Counted from the first letter of the stretch, positions 1 through 9,663 are shown. The stretch: DNA of 64,000 bases from Pseudomonas sp. CCC3.1 (GCF_034347405.1 NZ_CP133778.1:3906001-3970000), one strand, 5' to 3'. Program-made: numbers and translations. The notes: generated by a model not told the origin, from the sequence alone.

Positions 1-646
1 AGAACAGGTCGGAGAAGTACAACTCAGAGTAGGCCAGCTGCCACAGCAAGAAGTTGCTGATGCGATGCTCGCCGCCTGTGCGGATGCACAAATCAGGCAA
101 GGGCAAGTCGCCCGTGACCAGACAGGTTTGCAACAGGCCCGGCGTAATGTCTTCAGGCTGCAAATGCCCTGCCTGTACTTCACGCGCCAGCCGTTGCGCA
201 GCCTGTGCAATGTCCCACTGACCGCCGTAGTTAGCGGCGATTTGCAGGACAAAGCGATCAGGCCCTGCCGTCATCTGTTCCGCCTCACGCATCGCCGCCT
301 GCAAGTCAGGATGGAAACGTGAGCGATCACCGATGATCCGCAAGCTGATGTTGTTTTCATTGAGGCGCTTGGCCTCACGACGCAACGCCCGAAAGAACAA
401 ATCCATCAAGGCGCTGACTTCAGCCGCAGGGCGCTGCCAGTTTTCACTGGAGAACGCGAATAAAGTGAGCACTTCGACCTTGGCCTTGGCACACACCTCA
501 ATCACTGCACGAACAGCATCCACTCCCGCTTTATGCCCGGCAACACCCGGCATAAAGCGTTTTTTCGCCCAGCGATTATTACCATCCATGATGATCGCGA
601 CATGTCGCGGCACCGATGATGGCTCTGTCTGCTTGGTCTTTTCCAT
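1..646 (-). CDS. uppS: Undecaprenyl diphosphate synthase, C-terminus cut by window edge
   Basis: Cis-prenyltransferase that adds eight isopentenyl units to farnesyl diphosphate, giving the C55 lipid carrier for peptidoglycan and O-antigen synthesis. About 215 N-terminal codons are present; roughly 35 C-terminal residues are expected beyond base 1. Near the N-terminus the reading frame gives HVAIIMDGNNRWAKKR, the family signature with the catalytic Asp and diphosphate-binding loop, and further on FSSENWQRP, another conserved block. The start ATG at 644-646 lies 15 bp past the frr stop, so uppS is the downstream gene of a pyrH-frr-uppS run. The gene is truncated only by the window and shows no lesion. 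Confidence 0.95.
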   Translation of the reverse strand, partial: MEKTKQTEPSSVPRHVAIIMDGNNRWAKKRFMPGVAGHKAGVDAVRAVIEVCAKAKVEVLTLFAFSSENWQRPAAEVSALMDLFFRALRREAKRLNENNISLRIIGDRSRFHPDLQAAMREAEQMTAGPDRFVLQIAANYGGQWDIAQAAQRLAREVQAGHLQPEDITPGLLQTCLVTGDLPLPDLCIRTGGEHRISNFLLWQLAYSELYFSDLF

Positions 647-661
647 AAAACGCCCAGACCC

Positions 662-1219
662 TTATACGGCCATCAGGTCCGCTTCTTTCTGCTTGGTAGC
701 CGCATCAATGTCGGCCTCGGCCTTGTCGGTCAGCTTCTGAATATCAGCAGCGGCGCGACGCTCTTCGTCTTCGCTGATTTCTTTGTCTTTAACCAGTTTT
801 TTCAGCTCGCTCAACGCATCGCGACGGATGTTGCGAACGGCAACACGCGCGTCTTCAGCGGCGCTACGGGCTTGTTTGGTGAAACCTTTACGGGTTTCTT
901 CAGTCAAGGCCGGCATGGAGATCAACAACAATTCGCCCAGGTTGGTCGGATTGAGGTTCAAACCAGCGCTCTGGATAGCCTTGTCGACAGCAGCCAGCAT
1001 GTTGCGCTCAAAGGCCACAACTTGCAGGGTGCGCGAATCTTTAACGGTGACGTTGGCAACACTGCTCAACGGGGTGTCAGCGCCGTAGTAAGGCACCATC
1101 ACGCTGCCCAAAATACTTGGGTGCGCCTTGCCGGTACGGATCTGGCCAAAGGCATGGGCCAGCGATTCCAGCGATTTGCGCATGCGCTCTTGAGCGTCTT
1201 TTTTGATTTCGTTGATCAT
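662..1219 (-). CDS. frr: Ribosome recycling factor
   Basis: 185 residues, the normal length for RRF, which with EF-G splits the post-termination 70S ribosome. The protein starts MINEIKKDAQERMRKSLES and carries the conserved RTGKAHPSIL segment and the C-terminal helix rich in K/E/D (residues about 110-185) that belong to the three-helix-bundle domain. Its ATG overlaps the pyrH stop codon by 4 bp (ATGA), indicating translational coupling with pyrH. Order and spacing (pyrH, frr, uppS) match other gammaproteobacteria. Confidence 0.98.
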   Translation of the reverse strand: MINEIKKDAQERMRKSLESLAHAFGQIRTGKAHPSILGSVMVPYYGADTPLSSVANVTVKDSRTLQVVAFERNMLAAVDKAIQSAGLNLNPTNLGELLLISMPALTEETRKGFTKQARSAAEDARVAVRNIRRDALSELKKLVKDKEISEDEERRAAADIQKLTDKAEADIDAATKQKEADLMAV

Positions 1220-1959
1220 TGTTGACCTTCCTCGATCAGAGTCCCTTCAGCGCCGCCATGGACAATATTAAGCAGGGCGCCGGGCTTGTTCATATTAAAT
1301 ACGCGCAATGGCATTTTGTGGTCACGGCACAGGCAGATAGCCGTCAGGTCCATAACACCCAGTTTGCGATCCAGCACTTCATCGTAAGTCAGATGATCGA
1401 ACTTCTCGGCATGCGGGTCTTTAAATGGATCTGCGGTATACACGCCGTCAACCTTGGTCGCCTTGAGCACCACATCAGCGTCGATTTCAATGGCACGCAA
1501 GCAAGCCGCCGAGTCAGTGGTAAAGAACGGATTACCGGTACCCGCTGCAAAAATCACCACGTCCTTGGCATTCAAGTGACGCATTGCCTTACGACGATCG
1601 TAATGATCGGTCACGCCCACCATGGAAATAGCCGACATTACGATGGCAGAGATATTGGCACGTTCCAGCGCGTCGCGCATGGCCAAGGCGTTCATCACAG
1701 TTGCCAGCATGCCCATATGGTCGCCAGTGACACGATCCATGCCTGCTGCACTCAGCGCAGCACCACGGAACAGGTTGCCACCACCAATCACCAGACCTAC
1801 CTGAACGCCGATGCCGACCAATTGGCCCACTTCCAGCGCCATGCGGTCGAGCACTTTGGGATCGATCCCGAACTCTTCAGAGCCCATCAGGGCTTCGCCG
1901 CTTAGCTTGAGTAGAATGCGTTTATAGCGAGCTTGATAACCACTGCCCTGCTGAGCCAT
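1216..1959 (-). CDS. pyrH: Uridylate kinase
   Basis: 247-residue UMP kinase of the amino-acid-kinase fold (UMP + ATP to UDP + ADP). Visible landmarks are the N-terminal ILLKLSGEALMG ATP-binding segment, VIGGGNLFRG, and GTGNPFFTTDSAACLRA, which forms part of the UMP and GTP-regulated region. Bacterial PyrH is hexameric, activated by GTP and inhibited by UTP. The start at 1959 is preceded by an AGGAGAG-type ribosome binding site. tsf lies 207 bp upstream, with a terminator hairpin between the two, so pyrH probably has its own promoter as well as any read-through. Confidence 0.98.
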   Translation of the reverse strand: MAQQGSGYQARYKRILLKLSGEALMGSEEFGIDPKVLDRMALEVGQLVGIGVQVGLVIGGGNLFRGAALSAAGMDRVTGDHMGMLATVMNALAMRDALERANISAIVMSAISMVGVTDHYDRRKAMRHLNAKDVVIFAAGTGNPFFTTDSAACLRAIEIDADVVLKATKVDGVYTADPFKDPHAEKFDHLTYDEVLDRKLGVMDLTAICLCRDHKMPLRVFNMNKPGALLNIVHGGAEGTLIEEGQQ

Positions 1960-2111
1960 TGCGAATCTCTCCTGCCGCGTTTTTAAAAAAATCTGTGCGA
2001 GGCCACTTTCAGCCCGCGCTTACTCTAGCGTGGCGCTGCACAGCAGCACCATCGGAACACGACTTCATCAATCGGTTCCGCAAGAGAAGGTAAAACCCTC
2101 TCCCATTTGAA

Positions 2112-2143
2112 AAGAGGCTGCGCGCGTGAGCGGGCAGCCTCTT
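2112..2143 (-). terminator. Intrinsic terminator after tsf
   Basis: Ten-bp inverted repeat (AAGAGGCTGC / GCAGCCTCTT). On the minus strand it is followed by TTTTC and lies just beyond the tsf stop codon, so it would end rpsB-tsf transcription before pyrH. Confidence 0.75.
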
Positions 2144-2166
2144 CGGGGCGACAGTTTAAAACTGTC

Positions 2167-3030
2167 TTATTGCTTGGCTGCAGCCAGCTGAGCAGCAACT
2201 TCTTCAGCGAAGTTGTCGACTGGCTTCTCGATGCCTTCGCCTACTTTGTAGTAAGTGAAAGAAACGATTTCAGCACCGGCTTTCTTGGCCAGTTCGCCAA
2301 CTTTGATTTCCGGGTTCTTAACGAAAGCTTGCTCAACCAGGCTGGCTTCAGCCAGGAACTTGCTGATACGGCCTTTGATCATGTTTTCAACGATGTTTTC
2401 TGGCTTGCCGGCGATTTTGTCAGCATTGAGGCTCAGGAACACCGCTTTTTCGCGCTCGATCGCTTCGTCAGAAACTTCCGAAGGCAGCAGGAACTCTGGG
2501 TTGCTTGCAGCAACGTGCATAGCGATGTCTTTGGCCAACTCAACGTTGCCGCCTTTCAGAGCAACGACTACACCGATCTTGTTGCCGTGCAGGTAACCGC
2601 CAACCACATCACCTTCAACGCGAGCCAGGCGACGGATGTTGACGTTTTCGCCAACTTTGCCTACCAGAACCAGGCGAGCAGCTTCTTGAGCTTCGATCAG
2701 AGGCTCAACAGTCGTCAGCTTGTCAGCGAATGCTTTTTCAACGCTGGCAGCAACGAATGCTTTGAAGTCGTCCTGCAGAGCCAGGAAGTCAGTCTGCGAG
2801 TTCACTTCCAGCAGAACTGCGGATTTACCGTCTTCCTTCAGGGCGATTGCGCCTTCAGCAGCAACGTTGCCTGCTTTCTTGGCAGCCTTGATGGCGCCAG
2901 AAGCACGCATGTCGTCGATGGCTTTTTCGATGTCGCCGCCAGCCTTGGTCAAGGCCTTCTTGCAATCCATCATGCCTTCGCCAGTACGCTCACGCAGTTC
3001 TTTAACCAACGCTGCAGTAATCTCTGCCAT
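2167..3030 (-). CDS. tsf: Elongation factor Ts
   Basis: 287-residue guanine-nucleotide exchange factor for EF-Tu. The N-terminus MAEITAALVKELRERTGEGM, followed by MDCKKAL, is the classic UBA-like EF-Ts domain, and the core contains NSQTDFLALQDDF, the TDFVA-type motif that contacts EF-Tu. I placed the start at the internal ATG (3028-3030) and not at the longer in-frame ATG at 3063, because it matches the family N-terminus and has an AGAGGAATTT ribosome binding site. It follows rpsB in the conserved rpsB-tsf operon. Confidence 0.98.
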   Translation of the reverse strand: MAEITAALVKELRERTGEGMMDCKKALTKAGGDIEKAIDDMRASGAIKAAKKAGNVAAEGAIALKEDGKSAVLLEVNSQTDFLALQDDFKAFVAASVEKAFADKLTTVEPLIEAQEAARLVLVGKVGENVNIRRLARVEGDVVGGYLHGNKIGVVVALKGGNVELAKDIAMHVAASNPEFLLPSEVSDEAIEREKAVFLSLNADKIAGKPENIVENMIKGRISKFLAEASLVEQAFVKNPEIKVGELAKKAGAEIVSFTYYKVGEGIEKPVDNFAEEVAAQLAAAKQ

Positions 3031-3178
3031 TTCAAAATTCCTCTTGGATAGGTTTTCAACCATTCCACCCGACCGAACGGGCGTTCAAATTCGTGTGAAG
3101 CCTGCCTCGAGGCTCCCTGCCAGCCGCAATCTGATACAGCAACGACGGGAACATGTCCAATAAATGGATTTCGAGGTG

Positions 3179-3207
3179 GCAAAAAGGGGGCCAAGCCCCC
3201 TTTTTGC
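3179..3207 (-). terminator. Hairpin between rpsB and tsf (terminator or attenuator)
   Basis: GCAAAAAGGGGG and CCCCCTTTTTGC flank a 5-nt loop, giving a strong stem with a T-run on either strand. It sits inside the rpsB-tsf intergenic gap (3031-3236), so it probably lowers tsf transcription relative to rpsB and does not end the operon fully. Confidence 0.6.
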
Positions 3208-3236
3208 GCACTGAGTAAACGCTAGGCGTTAGCTAC

Positions 3237-3980
3237 TCAGCCTTCAACTACCGCTGCAGCTGGAGCTTCTTCGACGAAAACGTCGGTGCCGCCAGCAACG
3301 TGGTTACGACCACGGATAACAGCATCAGCCATCGCGCCCATGTACAGCTGGATGGCGCGGATTGCGTCATCGTTACCTGGGATGATGTAGTCAACGCCTT
3401 CTGGGCTGCTGTTGGTATCGACAACGCCGATAACCGGGATACCCAACTTGTTAGCTTCGGTGATCGCGATACGCTCGTGGTCAACGTCGATAACGAACAG
3501 AGCGTCTGGCAGACCGCCCATGTCCTTGATACCACCCAGGCTACGATCCAGCTTTTCCAGATCGCGAGTGCGCATCAGCGCCTCTTTCTTGGTCAGCTTA
3601 GCGAAAGTGCCGTCTTCTGCTTGAACTTCAAGGTCACGCAGACGCTTGATGGAAGCACGGATGGTTTTGAAGTTGGTGAGCATGCCGCCCAACCAGCGGT
3701 GATCCACGTACGGCGAACCGCAACGTGCTGCTTCTTCAGCAACGATCTTGCCAGCGGAACGCTTGGTGCCGACGAACAGAATCTTGTTTTTGCCCTGGGC
3801 CAGACGCTCTACGAAAGTCAGAGCTTCGTTGAACATTGGCAGGGTTTTTTCAAGGTTGATGATGTGGATCTTGTTACGCGCGCCAAAGATGTATTTACCC
3901 ATCTTCGGGTTCCAGTAACGGGTTTGGTGACCGAAGTGCACACCGGCCTTCAGCATATCGCGCATGTTGACTTGGGACAT
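3237..3980 (-). CDS. rpsB: 30S ribosomal protein S2
   Basis: 247 residues beginning MSQVNMRDMLKAGVHFGHQT, the S2 signature, followed by RYWNPKMGKYIFGARNKIHI. S2 is one of the last proteins to join the 30S subunit and bridges head and body. The coiled-coil insert is visible around residues 100-150 (LKRLRDLEVQ and following). It is first in the rpsB-tsf operon. In E. coli S2 represses its own operon through the 5' leader; the roughly 150-bp leader here (3981-4135) could serve the same purpose, but I could not confirm a conserved structure. Confidence 0.98.
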   Translation of the reverse strand: MSQVNMRDMLKAGVHFGHQTRYWNPKMGKYIFGARNKIHIINLEKTLPMFNEALTFVERLAQGKNKILFVGTKRSAGKIVAEEAARCGSPYVDHRWLGGMLTNFKTIRASIKRLRDLEVQAEDGTFAKLTKKEALMRTRDLEKLDRSLGGIKDMGGLPDALFVIDVDHERIAITEANKLGIPVIGVVDTNSSPEGVDYIIPGNDDAIRAIQLYMGAMADAVIRGRNHVAGGTDVFVEEAPAAAVVEG

Positions 3981-4897
3981 GGTAGTTCCTTAATAAGTCG
4001 GGTTAGGCCTCCACGTATCCCAACGACCAACCAGCAGCTTCAAGCTGAAGGCACCCAGGTCATCGTGTCGATACGTGTGTGGGTTTGTGCTCTGCGGGCT
4101 ATACCCGCAAAGCGGCGCATTTTATACCACAAGGTGCGTAAAAAACGAAGCGCGAATTCGGACTTTATTGCCAAGCCCTTGCTCTGCAAGGGTTTACGCC
4201 AGACTCGCTCAATCAAACACCACCAGATTCGCCTGTCGAACAATGCTACTGCCGCCACCGAAACATCCCAGACAACACTCAGGCCCCTCACAGCAGGCCA
4301 AGCGCAGGTGCTGTTATGGATGCCGGGAGAGCTGTACTCAACGGCACTTTTTAACAACGACTTGTAGTCGCTGCCGCAGGCTGCGATCTGGCGCGCGAGC
4401 GGCAGTGCTTTTATGTACATATCCATTTGATGCATAAAGGCTTTTTACGGGTTTCGCCCTTACGGCGAGGCACTTTTGGCAAATAGCCCCAAACGCACCC
4501 AAAAAGTCCTTGCCCCTGCGTACGACCATCGCTTCGCTCCGGTCCCGCTCCGTGGGCACGCCGCGCCGGCATCCATGCCGGTCGACCCACTCCACGAAAC
4601 CTACACTCGGCCTCCCGAGGCAGATAGATCAAGATCAAAAACCTGCAGGTCAAAAACCAGGTCAAAAACCAGGTCAAATGCAGAATAAATCAAGGCCCAT
4701 TTACCCCGCCTGCGTTTTACACGGGGCTTGGAATAACGCCAGAATGCCCCACTCTATTAATAGAAGCGATGGCGCAAGGCTCATGTTTAAGGCCGACCGT
4801 CTGTTAGAATCGCGTTTTTATGGCGGTGTGTAACTGTAATGCCTCGTCACACACCCGCAATCCTGATGATGAGCGCTAACGCGCGAAGAGAGCCTGT
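3981..4897. other. Non-coding gap between divergent rpsB and map
   Basis: 917 bp with no credible gene. It should hold the rpsB promoter and leader (about 3981-4140) and the map promoter near 4780-4860. The middle (about 4370-4600) contains fragments resembling degenerate Pseudomonas intergenic repeats, including the CCGCAGGCTGCGATC motif (around 4375) and a TTTCGCCCTTACGGCGAG stretch (around 4455). An imperfect 12-bp tandem repeat (GGTCAAAAACCA, two exact copies plus partial flanking copies) lies at about 4634-4683. Short open frames here have no ribosome binding site or family resemblance. Confidence 0.5.
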
Positions 4898-5680
4898 ATG
4901 ACCGTCACCCTCAAAACCCCCGAGGACATCGCAAAGATGCGTATCGCCGGCAAACTGGCCGCCGATGTGCTGGAAATGATCGCCGAACACGTAAAACCTG
5001 GTGTGACCACTGAAGAGCTGGACCGCATTTGCCATGACTATATTGTCAATGTGCAACAGGCGATTCCTGCGCCGCTCAATTACAAAGGTTTCCCCAAGTC
5101 GATCTGCACGTCGATCAATCATGTGGTTTGCCACGGCATTCCAGGTGATAAGGCGCTCAAAGACGGCGACACGCTGAACATCGACGTTACCGTTATTAAA
5201 GACGGCTATCACGGCGACACCAGCCGCATGTTCCACGTCGGCAAAGTACCGGTCTGGGCTGAGCGCCTGTCGCAAGTGACTCAAGAGTGCATGTACAAGG
5301 CCATCGAAATCGTAAAACCCGGCTGCCGCCTGGGCGATATCGGTGAGGTGATCCAGAAGCACGCCGAAAAGAACGGTTTCTCGGTGGTTCGCGAGTTCTG
5401 CGGACACGGCATTGGCAAGGTCTTCCACGAAGAACCGCAAATCCTGCACTACGGCCGTGCAGGCACCGGCATGGAGCTTAAAGCAGGCATGACCTTCACC
5501 ATCGAGCCCATGATCAACCAGGGCAAAGCCGACACCAAGGTGCTGGGCGATGGCTGGACGGCAATCACCAAGGACCGCAAGCTGTCTGCTCAGTGGGAGC
5601 ACACCTTGCTGGTTACTGACACCGGCTACGAGATTTTCACCCTGCGCAGTGATGACACCATCCCGCGCGTATCGGCCTGA
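4898..5680 (+). CDS. map: Methionine aminopeptidase, type I
   Basis: 260-residue pita-bread metallopeptidase that removes the initiator Met from nascent proteins. The five metal ligands are visible in order: two Asp in LNIDVTVIKDGYHGDTSRM, His in CGHGIGKVFHEEP, Glu in FTIEPMI, and Glu in QWEHTLLVTD. There is no N-terminal zinc-finger extension, so this is type Ia. The ATG at 4898 has an AGAGAG site upstream and divergent rpsB lies 0.9 kb away. glnD follows after 57 bp and may be co-transcribed, as in many pseudomonads. Confidence 0.98.
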   Translation: MTVTLKTPEDIAKMRIAGKLAADVLEMIAEHVKPGVTTEELDRICHDYIVNVQQAIPAPLNYKGFPKSICTSINHVVCHGIPGDKALKDGDTLNIDVTVIKDGYHGDTSRMFHVGKVPVWAERLSQVTQECMYKAIEIVKPGCRLGDIGEVIQKHAEKNGFSVVREFCGHGIGKVFHEEPQILHYGRAGTGMELKAGMTFTIEPMINQGKADTKVLGDGWTAITKDRKLSAQWEHTLLVTDTGYEIFTLRSDDTIPRVSA

Positions 5681-5737
5681 TAGTTGCTTAATGCCAGCCA
5701 CTAAATAGAAAAAATCTCACGACAGGAAAGCCAATCG

Positions 5738-8440
5738 ATGCCGCAGGTGGATCCCGAACTCTTTGACCGCGGCCAGTTCCAGGCCGAATTGGCATTAAAG
5801 GCAAGCCCGATTGCCGCTTTCAAAAAGGCGATCCGCCAGGCACGTGAAGTGCTTGACGAACGTTTTCGCAAAGGCCGCGATATTCGCCGCCTGATCGAAG
5901 ACCGTGCCTGGTTCGTCGATAACATCCTGCAACAGGCGTGGGAGCAGTTCAGCTGGAGCGATCAGGCCGATATCGCCTTGGTCGCCGTTGGCGGTTATGG
6001 CCGCGGCGAGCTGCACCCCTACTCCGACATCGACTTGTTGATCCTGCTCGATAACGCTGATCACGAGATTTTTCGCGACTCTATCGAGCGGTTTCTGACA
6101 CTGCTTTGGGACATCGGTCTCGAAGTAGGTCAGAGCGTACGTTCCGTCGACGAATGCGCAGAGCAAGCCCGCGCCGACCTGACCGTCATCACCAACCTGA
6201 TGGAAAGCCGCACCATTGCGGGGCCTGAACGCTTGCGTCAGCGCATGCTGGAGGTCACCAGCACCGAACACATGTGGCCCAGCAAAGACTTTTTCCTGGC
6301 CAAGCATGCCGAACAAAAAGCCCGGCATCACAAGTACAACGACACGGAATACAACCTGGAACCCAACGTCAAAGGCTCGCCCGGCGGGCTGCGCGACATC
6401 CAGACCATTTTGTGGGTAGCCCGTCGCCAGTACGGCACCCTGAATTTGCGCGCGTTGGCAGGTGAAGGCTTTCTGGTCGAAAGCGAACACGCCCTGCTGG
6501 CCTCCTCCCAGGAATTTCTATGGAAGGTGCGCTACGCCCTGCACATGCTCGCCGGGCGCTCCGAAGACCGTTTGCTGTTTGACCATCAGCGCAGCATTGC
6601 CGAACTCCTCGGCTTTGCCGGCGAAGACACCAAGCAGACCATCGAAAACTTCATGCAGCAGTACTACCGGGTGGTCATGAGCATTGCCCAGCTCAGCGAC
6701 CTGATCATCCAGCACTTCGAAGAAGTGATTCTGGCTCCCGAAGACGAAGCGCCGCCGACACCGATCAACTCGCGTTTTCAACTGCATGACGGCTATATAG
6801 AAGCCACCAGCAACAACGTGTTCAAGCGCACGCCATTTGCCATGCTCGAAATTTTCCTGCTGATGGCCCAGCAGCCAGAAATCAAAGGCGTGCGGGCCGA
6901 CACTATTCGTTTGCTGCGCGAACACCGCCACCTGATCGACGACGACTTTCGCAACGACATTCGCAATACCAGCCTGTTTATCGAGCTGTTCAAGTGCAAA
7001 ATCGGCATCCATCGCAACCTGCGCCGAATGAATCGCTACGGCATTCTCGGACGCTACTTGCCAGAATTCGGTTTTATCGTCGGGCAAATGCAGCACGACC
7101 TGTTCCACATCTACACGGTCGACGCGCACACCCTGAACCTGATCAAGCACCTGCGCAAATTGCAGTACACCCAGGTTTCCGAGAAATTCCCGCTGGCCAG
7201 CAAACTGATGGCCAAGCTGCCGAAACCGGAACTGATCTACCTGGCCGGGCTGTACCACGACATTGGCAAAGGCCGCCACGGCGACCACTCCGAGATTGGC
7301 GCGGTGGATGCCGAGGCCTTCTGCATTCGCCATCAACTGCCGGTCTGGGATACCCGCCTGATCGTGTGGCTGGTGCAAAACCATCTGGTGATGTCGACCA
7401 CTGCCCAGCGCAAGGACCTGTCCGACCCGCAAGTGATTCACGACTTCGCACAGACCGTGGTCGATGAGACCCACCTCGACTATCTCTACGTATTGACCGT
7501 GGCCGACATCAACGCCACCAACCCGACGCTGTGGAATTCATGGCGCGCCAGCCTGTTGCGCCAGCTCTACACCGAGACCAAGCGCGCCTTGCGCCGCGGC
7601 CTGGAAAACCCGGTGGATCGCGAAGAGCAGATTCGCCAGACCCAAAGTGCCGCGCTGGACGTGCTGGTGCGCAACGGCAACGATCAGGACGATGTGGAGC
7701 AGCTCTGGTCGCAGTTGGGCGATGACTACTTCCTTCGCCACACCTCGGCCGACGTGGCCTGGCACACCGAAGCCATACTGCAGCAACCTGCCGATGGCGG
7801 CCCGCTGGTCCTGATCAAGGAAACCACCCAACGCGATTTCGAGGGTGGCACGCAGATTTTCATTTATGCACCCGACCAGCACGATTTTTTCGCCGTGACC
7901 GTGGCAGCCATGGACCAGCTCAACCTCAACATCCATGACGCACGCATCATCACCTCCAGCAGCCAGTTCACCCTCGACACCTACATCGTGCTCGACAACG
8001 ACGGCGGCTCGATCGGCAACAACCCGGAACGCATCGAAAAAATCCGCAAAGGCCTGACCGAAGCCCTGCGCAACCCGGACGACTACCCGAACATCATCCA
8101 GCGCCGGGTGCCGCGCCAGCTCAAACACTTTGCCTTCGCGCCGCAGGTGACGATCCACAACGACGCCCAGCGCCCGGTCACTGTGCTGGAACTCAGCGCC
8201 CCCGACCGCCCTGGCCTGCTGGCCCGCATCGGGATGATTTTCCTGGAGTTCGACCTGTCGTTGCAAAACGCCAAGATCGCTACCCTGGGCGAGCGCGTCG
8301 AAGACGTCTTCTTCATCACCGACGAAAACAACCAGCCCTTGTCTGACCCGCAACTGTGCATCCGTTTGCAGGAAGCCATCGTCGAGCAACTAACGGTCAA
8401 CAAAGACTCAACCCCAGAAACCTGGCGCCTGAGCATCTAG
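5738..8440 (+). CDS. glnD: Bifunctional PII uridylyltransferase / UMP-removing enzyme
   Basis: 900-residue nitrogen sensor that adds UMP to PII (GlnB/GlnK) when glutamine is low and removes it when glutamine is high. Domain order is intact. The nucleotidyltransferase domain (about 70-240) has GGYGRGELHPYSDIDLLIL with the metal-binding Asp pair. The HD hydrolase domain (about 470-590) has LYHDIGKGRHGDHS. Two C-terminal ACT domains sense glutamine (about 700-780, DFFAVTVAAMDQLNLNIHDA; about 810-890, VLELSAPDRPGLLARIG). An AGGAAAG site precedes the ATG. It sits between map and dapC, the usual pseudomonad arrangement. Confidence 0.98.
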   Translation: MPQVDPELFDRGQFQAELALKASPIAAFKKAIRQAREVLDERFRKGRDIRRLIEDRAWFVDNILQQAWEQFSWSDQADIALVAVGGYGRGELHPYSDIDLLILLDNADHEIFRDSIERFLTLLWDIGLEVGQSVRSVDECAEQARADLTVITNLMESRTIAGPERLRQRMLEVTSTEHMWPSKDFFLAKHAEQKARHHKYNDTEYNLEPNVKGSPGGLRDIQTILWVARRQYGTLNLRALAGEGFLVESEHALLASSQEFLWKVRYALHMLAGRSEDRLLFDHQRSIAELLGFAGEDTKQTIENFMQQYYRVVMSIAQLSDLIIQHFEEVILAPEDEAPPTPINSRFQLHDGYIEATSNNVFKRTPFAMLEIFLLMAQQPEIKGVRADTIRLLREHRHLIDDDFRNDIRNTSLFIELFKCKIGIHRNLRRMNRYGILGRYLPEFGFIVGQMQHDLFHIYTVDAHTLNLIKHLRKLQYTQVSEKFPLASKLMAKLPKPELIYLAGLYHDIGKGRHGDHSEIGAVDAEAFCIRHQLPVWDTRLIVWLVQNHLVMSTTAQRKDLSDPQVIHDFAQTVVDETHLDYLYVLTVADINATNPTLWNSWRASLLRQLYTETKRALRRGLENPVDREEQIRQTQSAALDVLVRNGNDQDDVEQLWSQLGDDYFLRHTSADVAWHTEAILQQPADGGPLVLIKETTQRDFEGGTQIFIYAPDQHDFFAVTVAAMDQLNLNIHDARIITSSSQFTLDTYIVLDNDGGSIGNNPERIEKIRKGLTEALRNPDDYPNIIQRRVPRQLKHFAFAPQVTIHNDAQRPVTVLELSAPDRPGLLARIGMIFLEFDLSLQNAKIATLGERVEDVFFITDENNQPLSDPQLCIRLQEAIVEQLTVNKDSTPETWRLSI

Positions 8441-8463
8441 CCGCCGAGTGAGACCCGCCCCCA

Positions 8464-9663
8464 ATGAACAACGCTCTAAACCAGTTGCAGCCTTACCCGT
8501 TCGAAAAACTGCGCGCCCTGCTGGGTAGCGTGCAGCCCAACGCCGACAAGCGCCCGATTGCGTTGTCGATTGGCGAACCTAAACACCGCTCTCCCGATTT
8601 CGTGGCCAAAGCCCTAGCGGACAACCTTGACCAGATGGCGGTCTACCCGACCACGCTCGGCATCCCCGCCTTGCGCGAAGCCATTGCAGGCTGGGCCACA
8701 CGCCGTTTCAACGTGCCGGCTGGCTGGCTCGACCCGGCGCGCAACATCCTGCCGGTCAACGGCACCCGTGAAGCGCTGTTCGCCTTCACCCAAACCGTGG
8801 TCAATCGCGGCGATGACGCACTGGTTGTGAGCCCGAACCCGTTCTACCAGATCTACGAAGGCGCCGCGTTTCTGGCCGGTGCCAAGCCGCACTACCTGCC
8901 GTGCCTGGCCGAACATGGGTTTAACCCGGACTTTGACGCCGTCCCGGCTGACATCTGGAAGCGCTGCCAGATTCTGTTCCTGTGCTCTCCCGGCAACCCG
9001 ACCGGCGCCCTGATCCCGCTTGAAACGCTGAAAAAGCTGATCGCCCTGGCCGACGAACATGACTTCGTCATCGCCTCTGACGAATGCTACAGCGAGCTCT
9101 ACTTCGACGAGCAAACGCCGCCCGTGGGCCTGCTCAGCGCCTGCGTCGCGCTGGGCCGCGAAGACTTCAAGCGTTGCGTGGTCTTCCACAGCCTGTCCAA
9201 GCGCTCCAACCTGCCGGGGCTGCGTTCGGGCTTTGTGGCCGGTGATGCCGAGATTCTCAAGGCTTTCCTGCTGTACCGCACCTACCACGGTTGCGCCATG
9301 CCGGTTCAAACCCAACTGGCCAGCATTGCCGCCTGGAACGATGAAGAGCACGTACGCACCAACCGCGATTTGTATCGCGAGAAGTTCGATACAGTGCTGA
9401 ACATCCTGAGCCCGGTACTCGACGTACAGCGTCCGGATGGCGGTTTTTACCTGTGGCCGAAGGTAGAAGGCGATGACGCCGAGTTCTGTCGCGACCTGTT
9501 CGCCGAAGAGCACGTGACCGTGGTGCCGGGTTCGTACCTGTCACGTGAAGTTGACGGCTTCAACCCGGGCGCAGGGCGTGTGCGCATGGCCTTGGTTGCA
9601 CCTTTAGTTGAATGCGTAGAAGCGGCGGAACGAATCAAGGCGTTCATCACCCGAAAACAGTAA
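8464..9663 (+). CDS. dapC: Succinyldiaminopimelate transaminase
   Basis: 399-residue fold-type I PLP aminotransferase that converts N-succinyl-2-amino-6-ketopimelate and glutamate to N-succinyl-LL-diaminopimelate in the succinylase branch of lysine/DAP synthesis. The PLP lysine is in FHSLSKRSNLPGLRSGF; FLCSPGNPTGA and ASDECYSELYF are the cofactor-binding blocks. It begins 23 bp after glnD. dapD (12907) and dapE (19476) lie downstream in the same window, supporting this role over other class-I aminotransferases. Confidence 0.93.
   Translation: MNNALNQLQPYPFEKLRALLGSVQPNADKRPIALSIGEPKHRSPDFVAKALADNLDQMAVYPTTLGIPALREAIAGWATRRFNVPAGWLDPARNILPVNGTREALFAFTQTVVNRGDDALVVSPNPFYQIYEGAAFLAGAKPHYLPCLAEHGFNPDFDAVPADIWKRCQILFLCSPGNPTGALIPLETLKKLIALADEHDFVIASDECYSELYFDEQTPPVGLLSACVALGREDFKRCVVFHSLSKRSNLPGLRSGFVAGDAEILKAFLLYRTYHGCAMPVQTQLASIAAWNDEEHVRTNRDLYREKFDTVLNILSPVLDVQRPDGGFYLWPKVEGDDAEFCRDLFAEEHVTVVPGSYLSREVDGFNPGAGRVRMALVAPLVECVEAAERIKAFITRKQ

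Noticed and set aside
2107..3051. Long plus-strand frame opposite tsf
   Set aside because: An antisense shadow of a well-supported gene; the translated sequence has no family resemblance. The same applies to long frames opposite rpsB, glnD, dapC, plsB, mexK, ppc and lysS.
4075..4833. Several 70-120-codon frames in the rpsB-map gap
   Set aside because: They overlap each other on both strands, lack ribosome sites, and cover repeat-like DNA.
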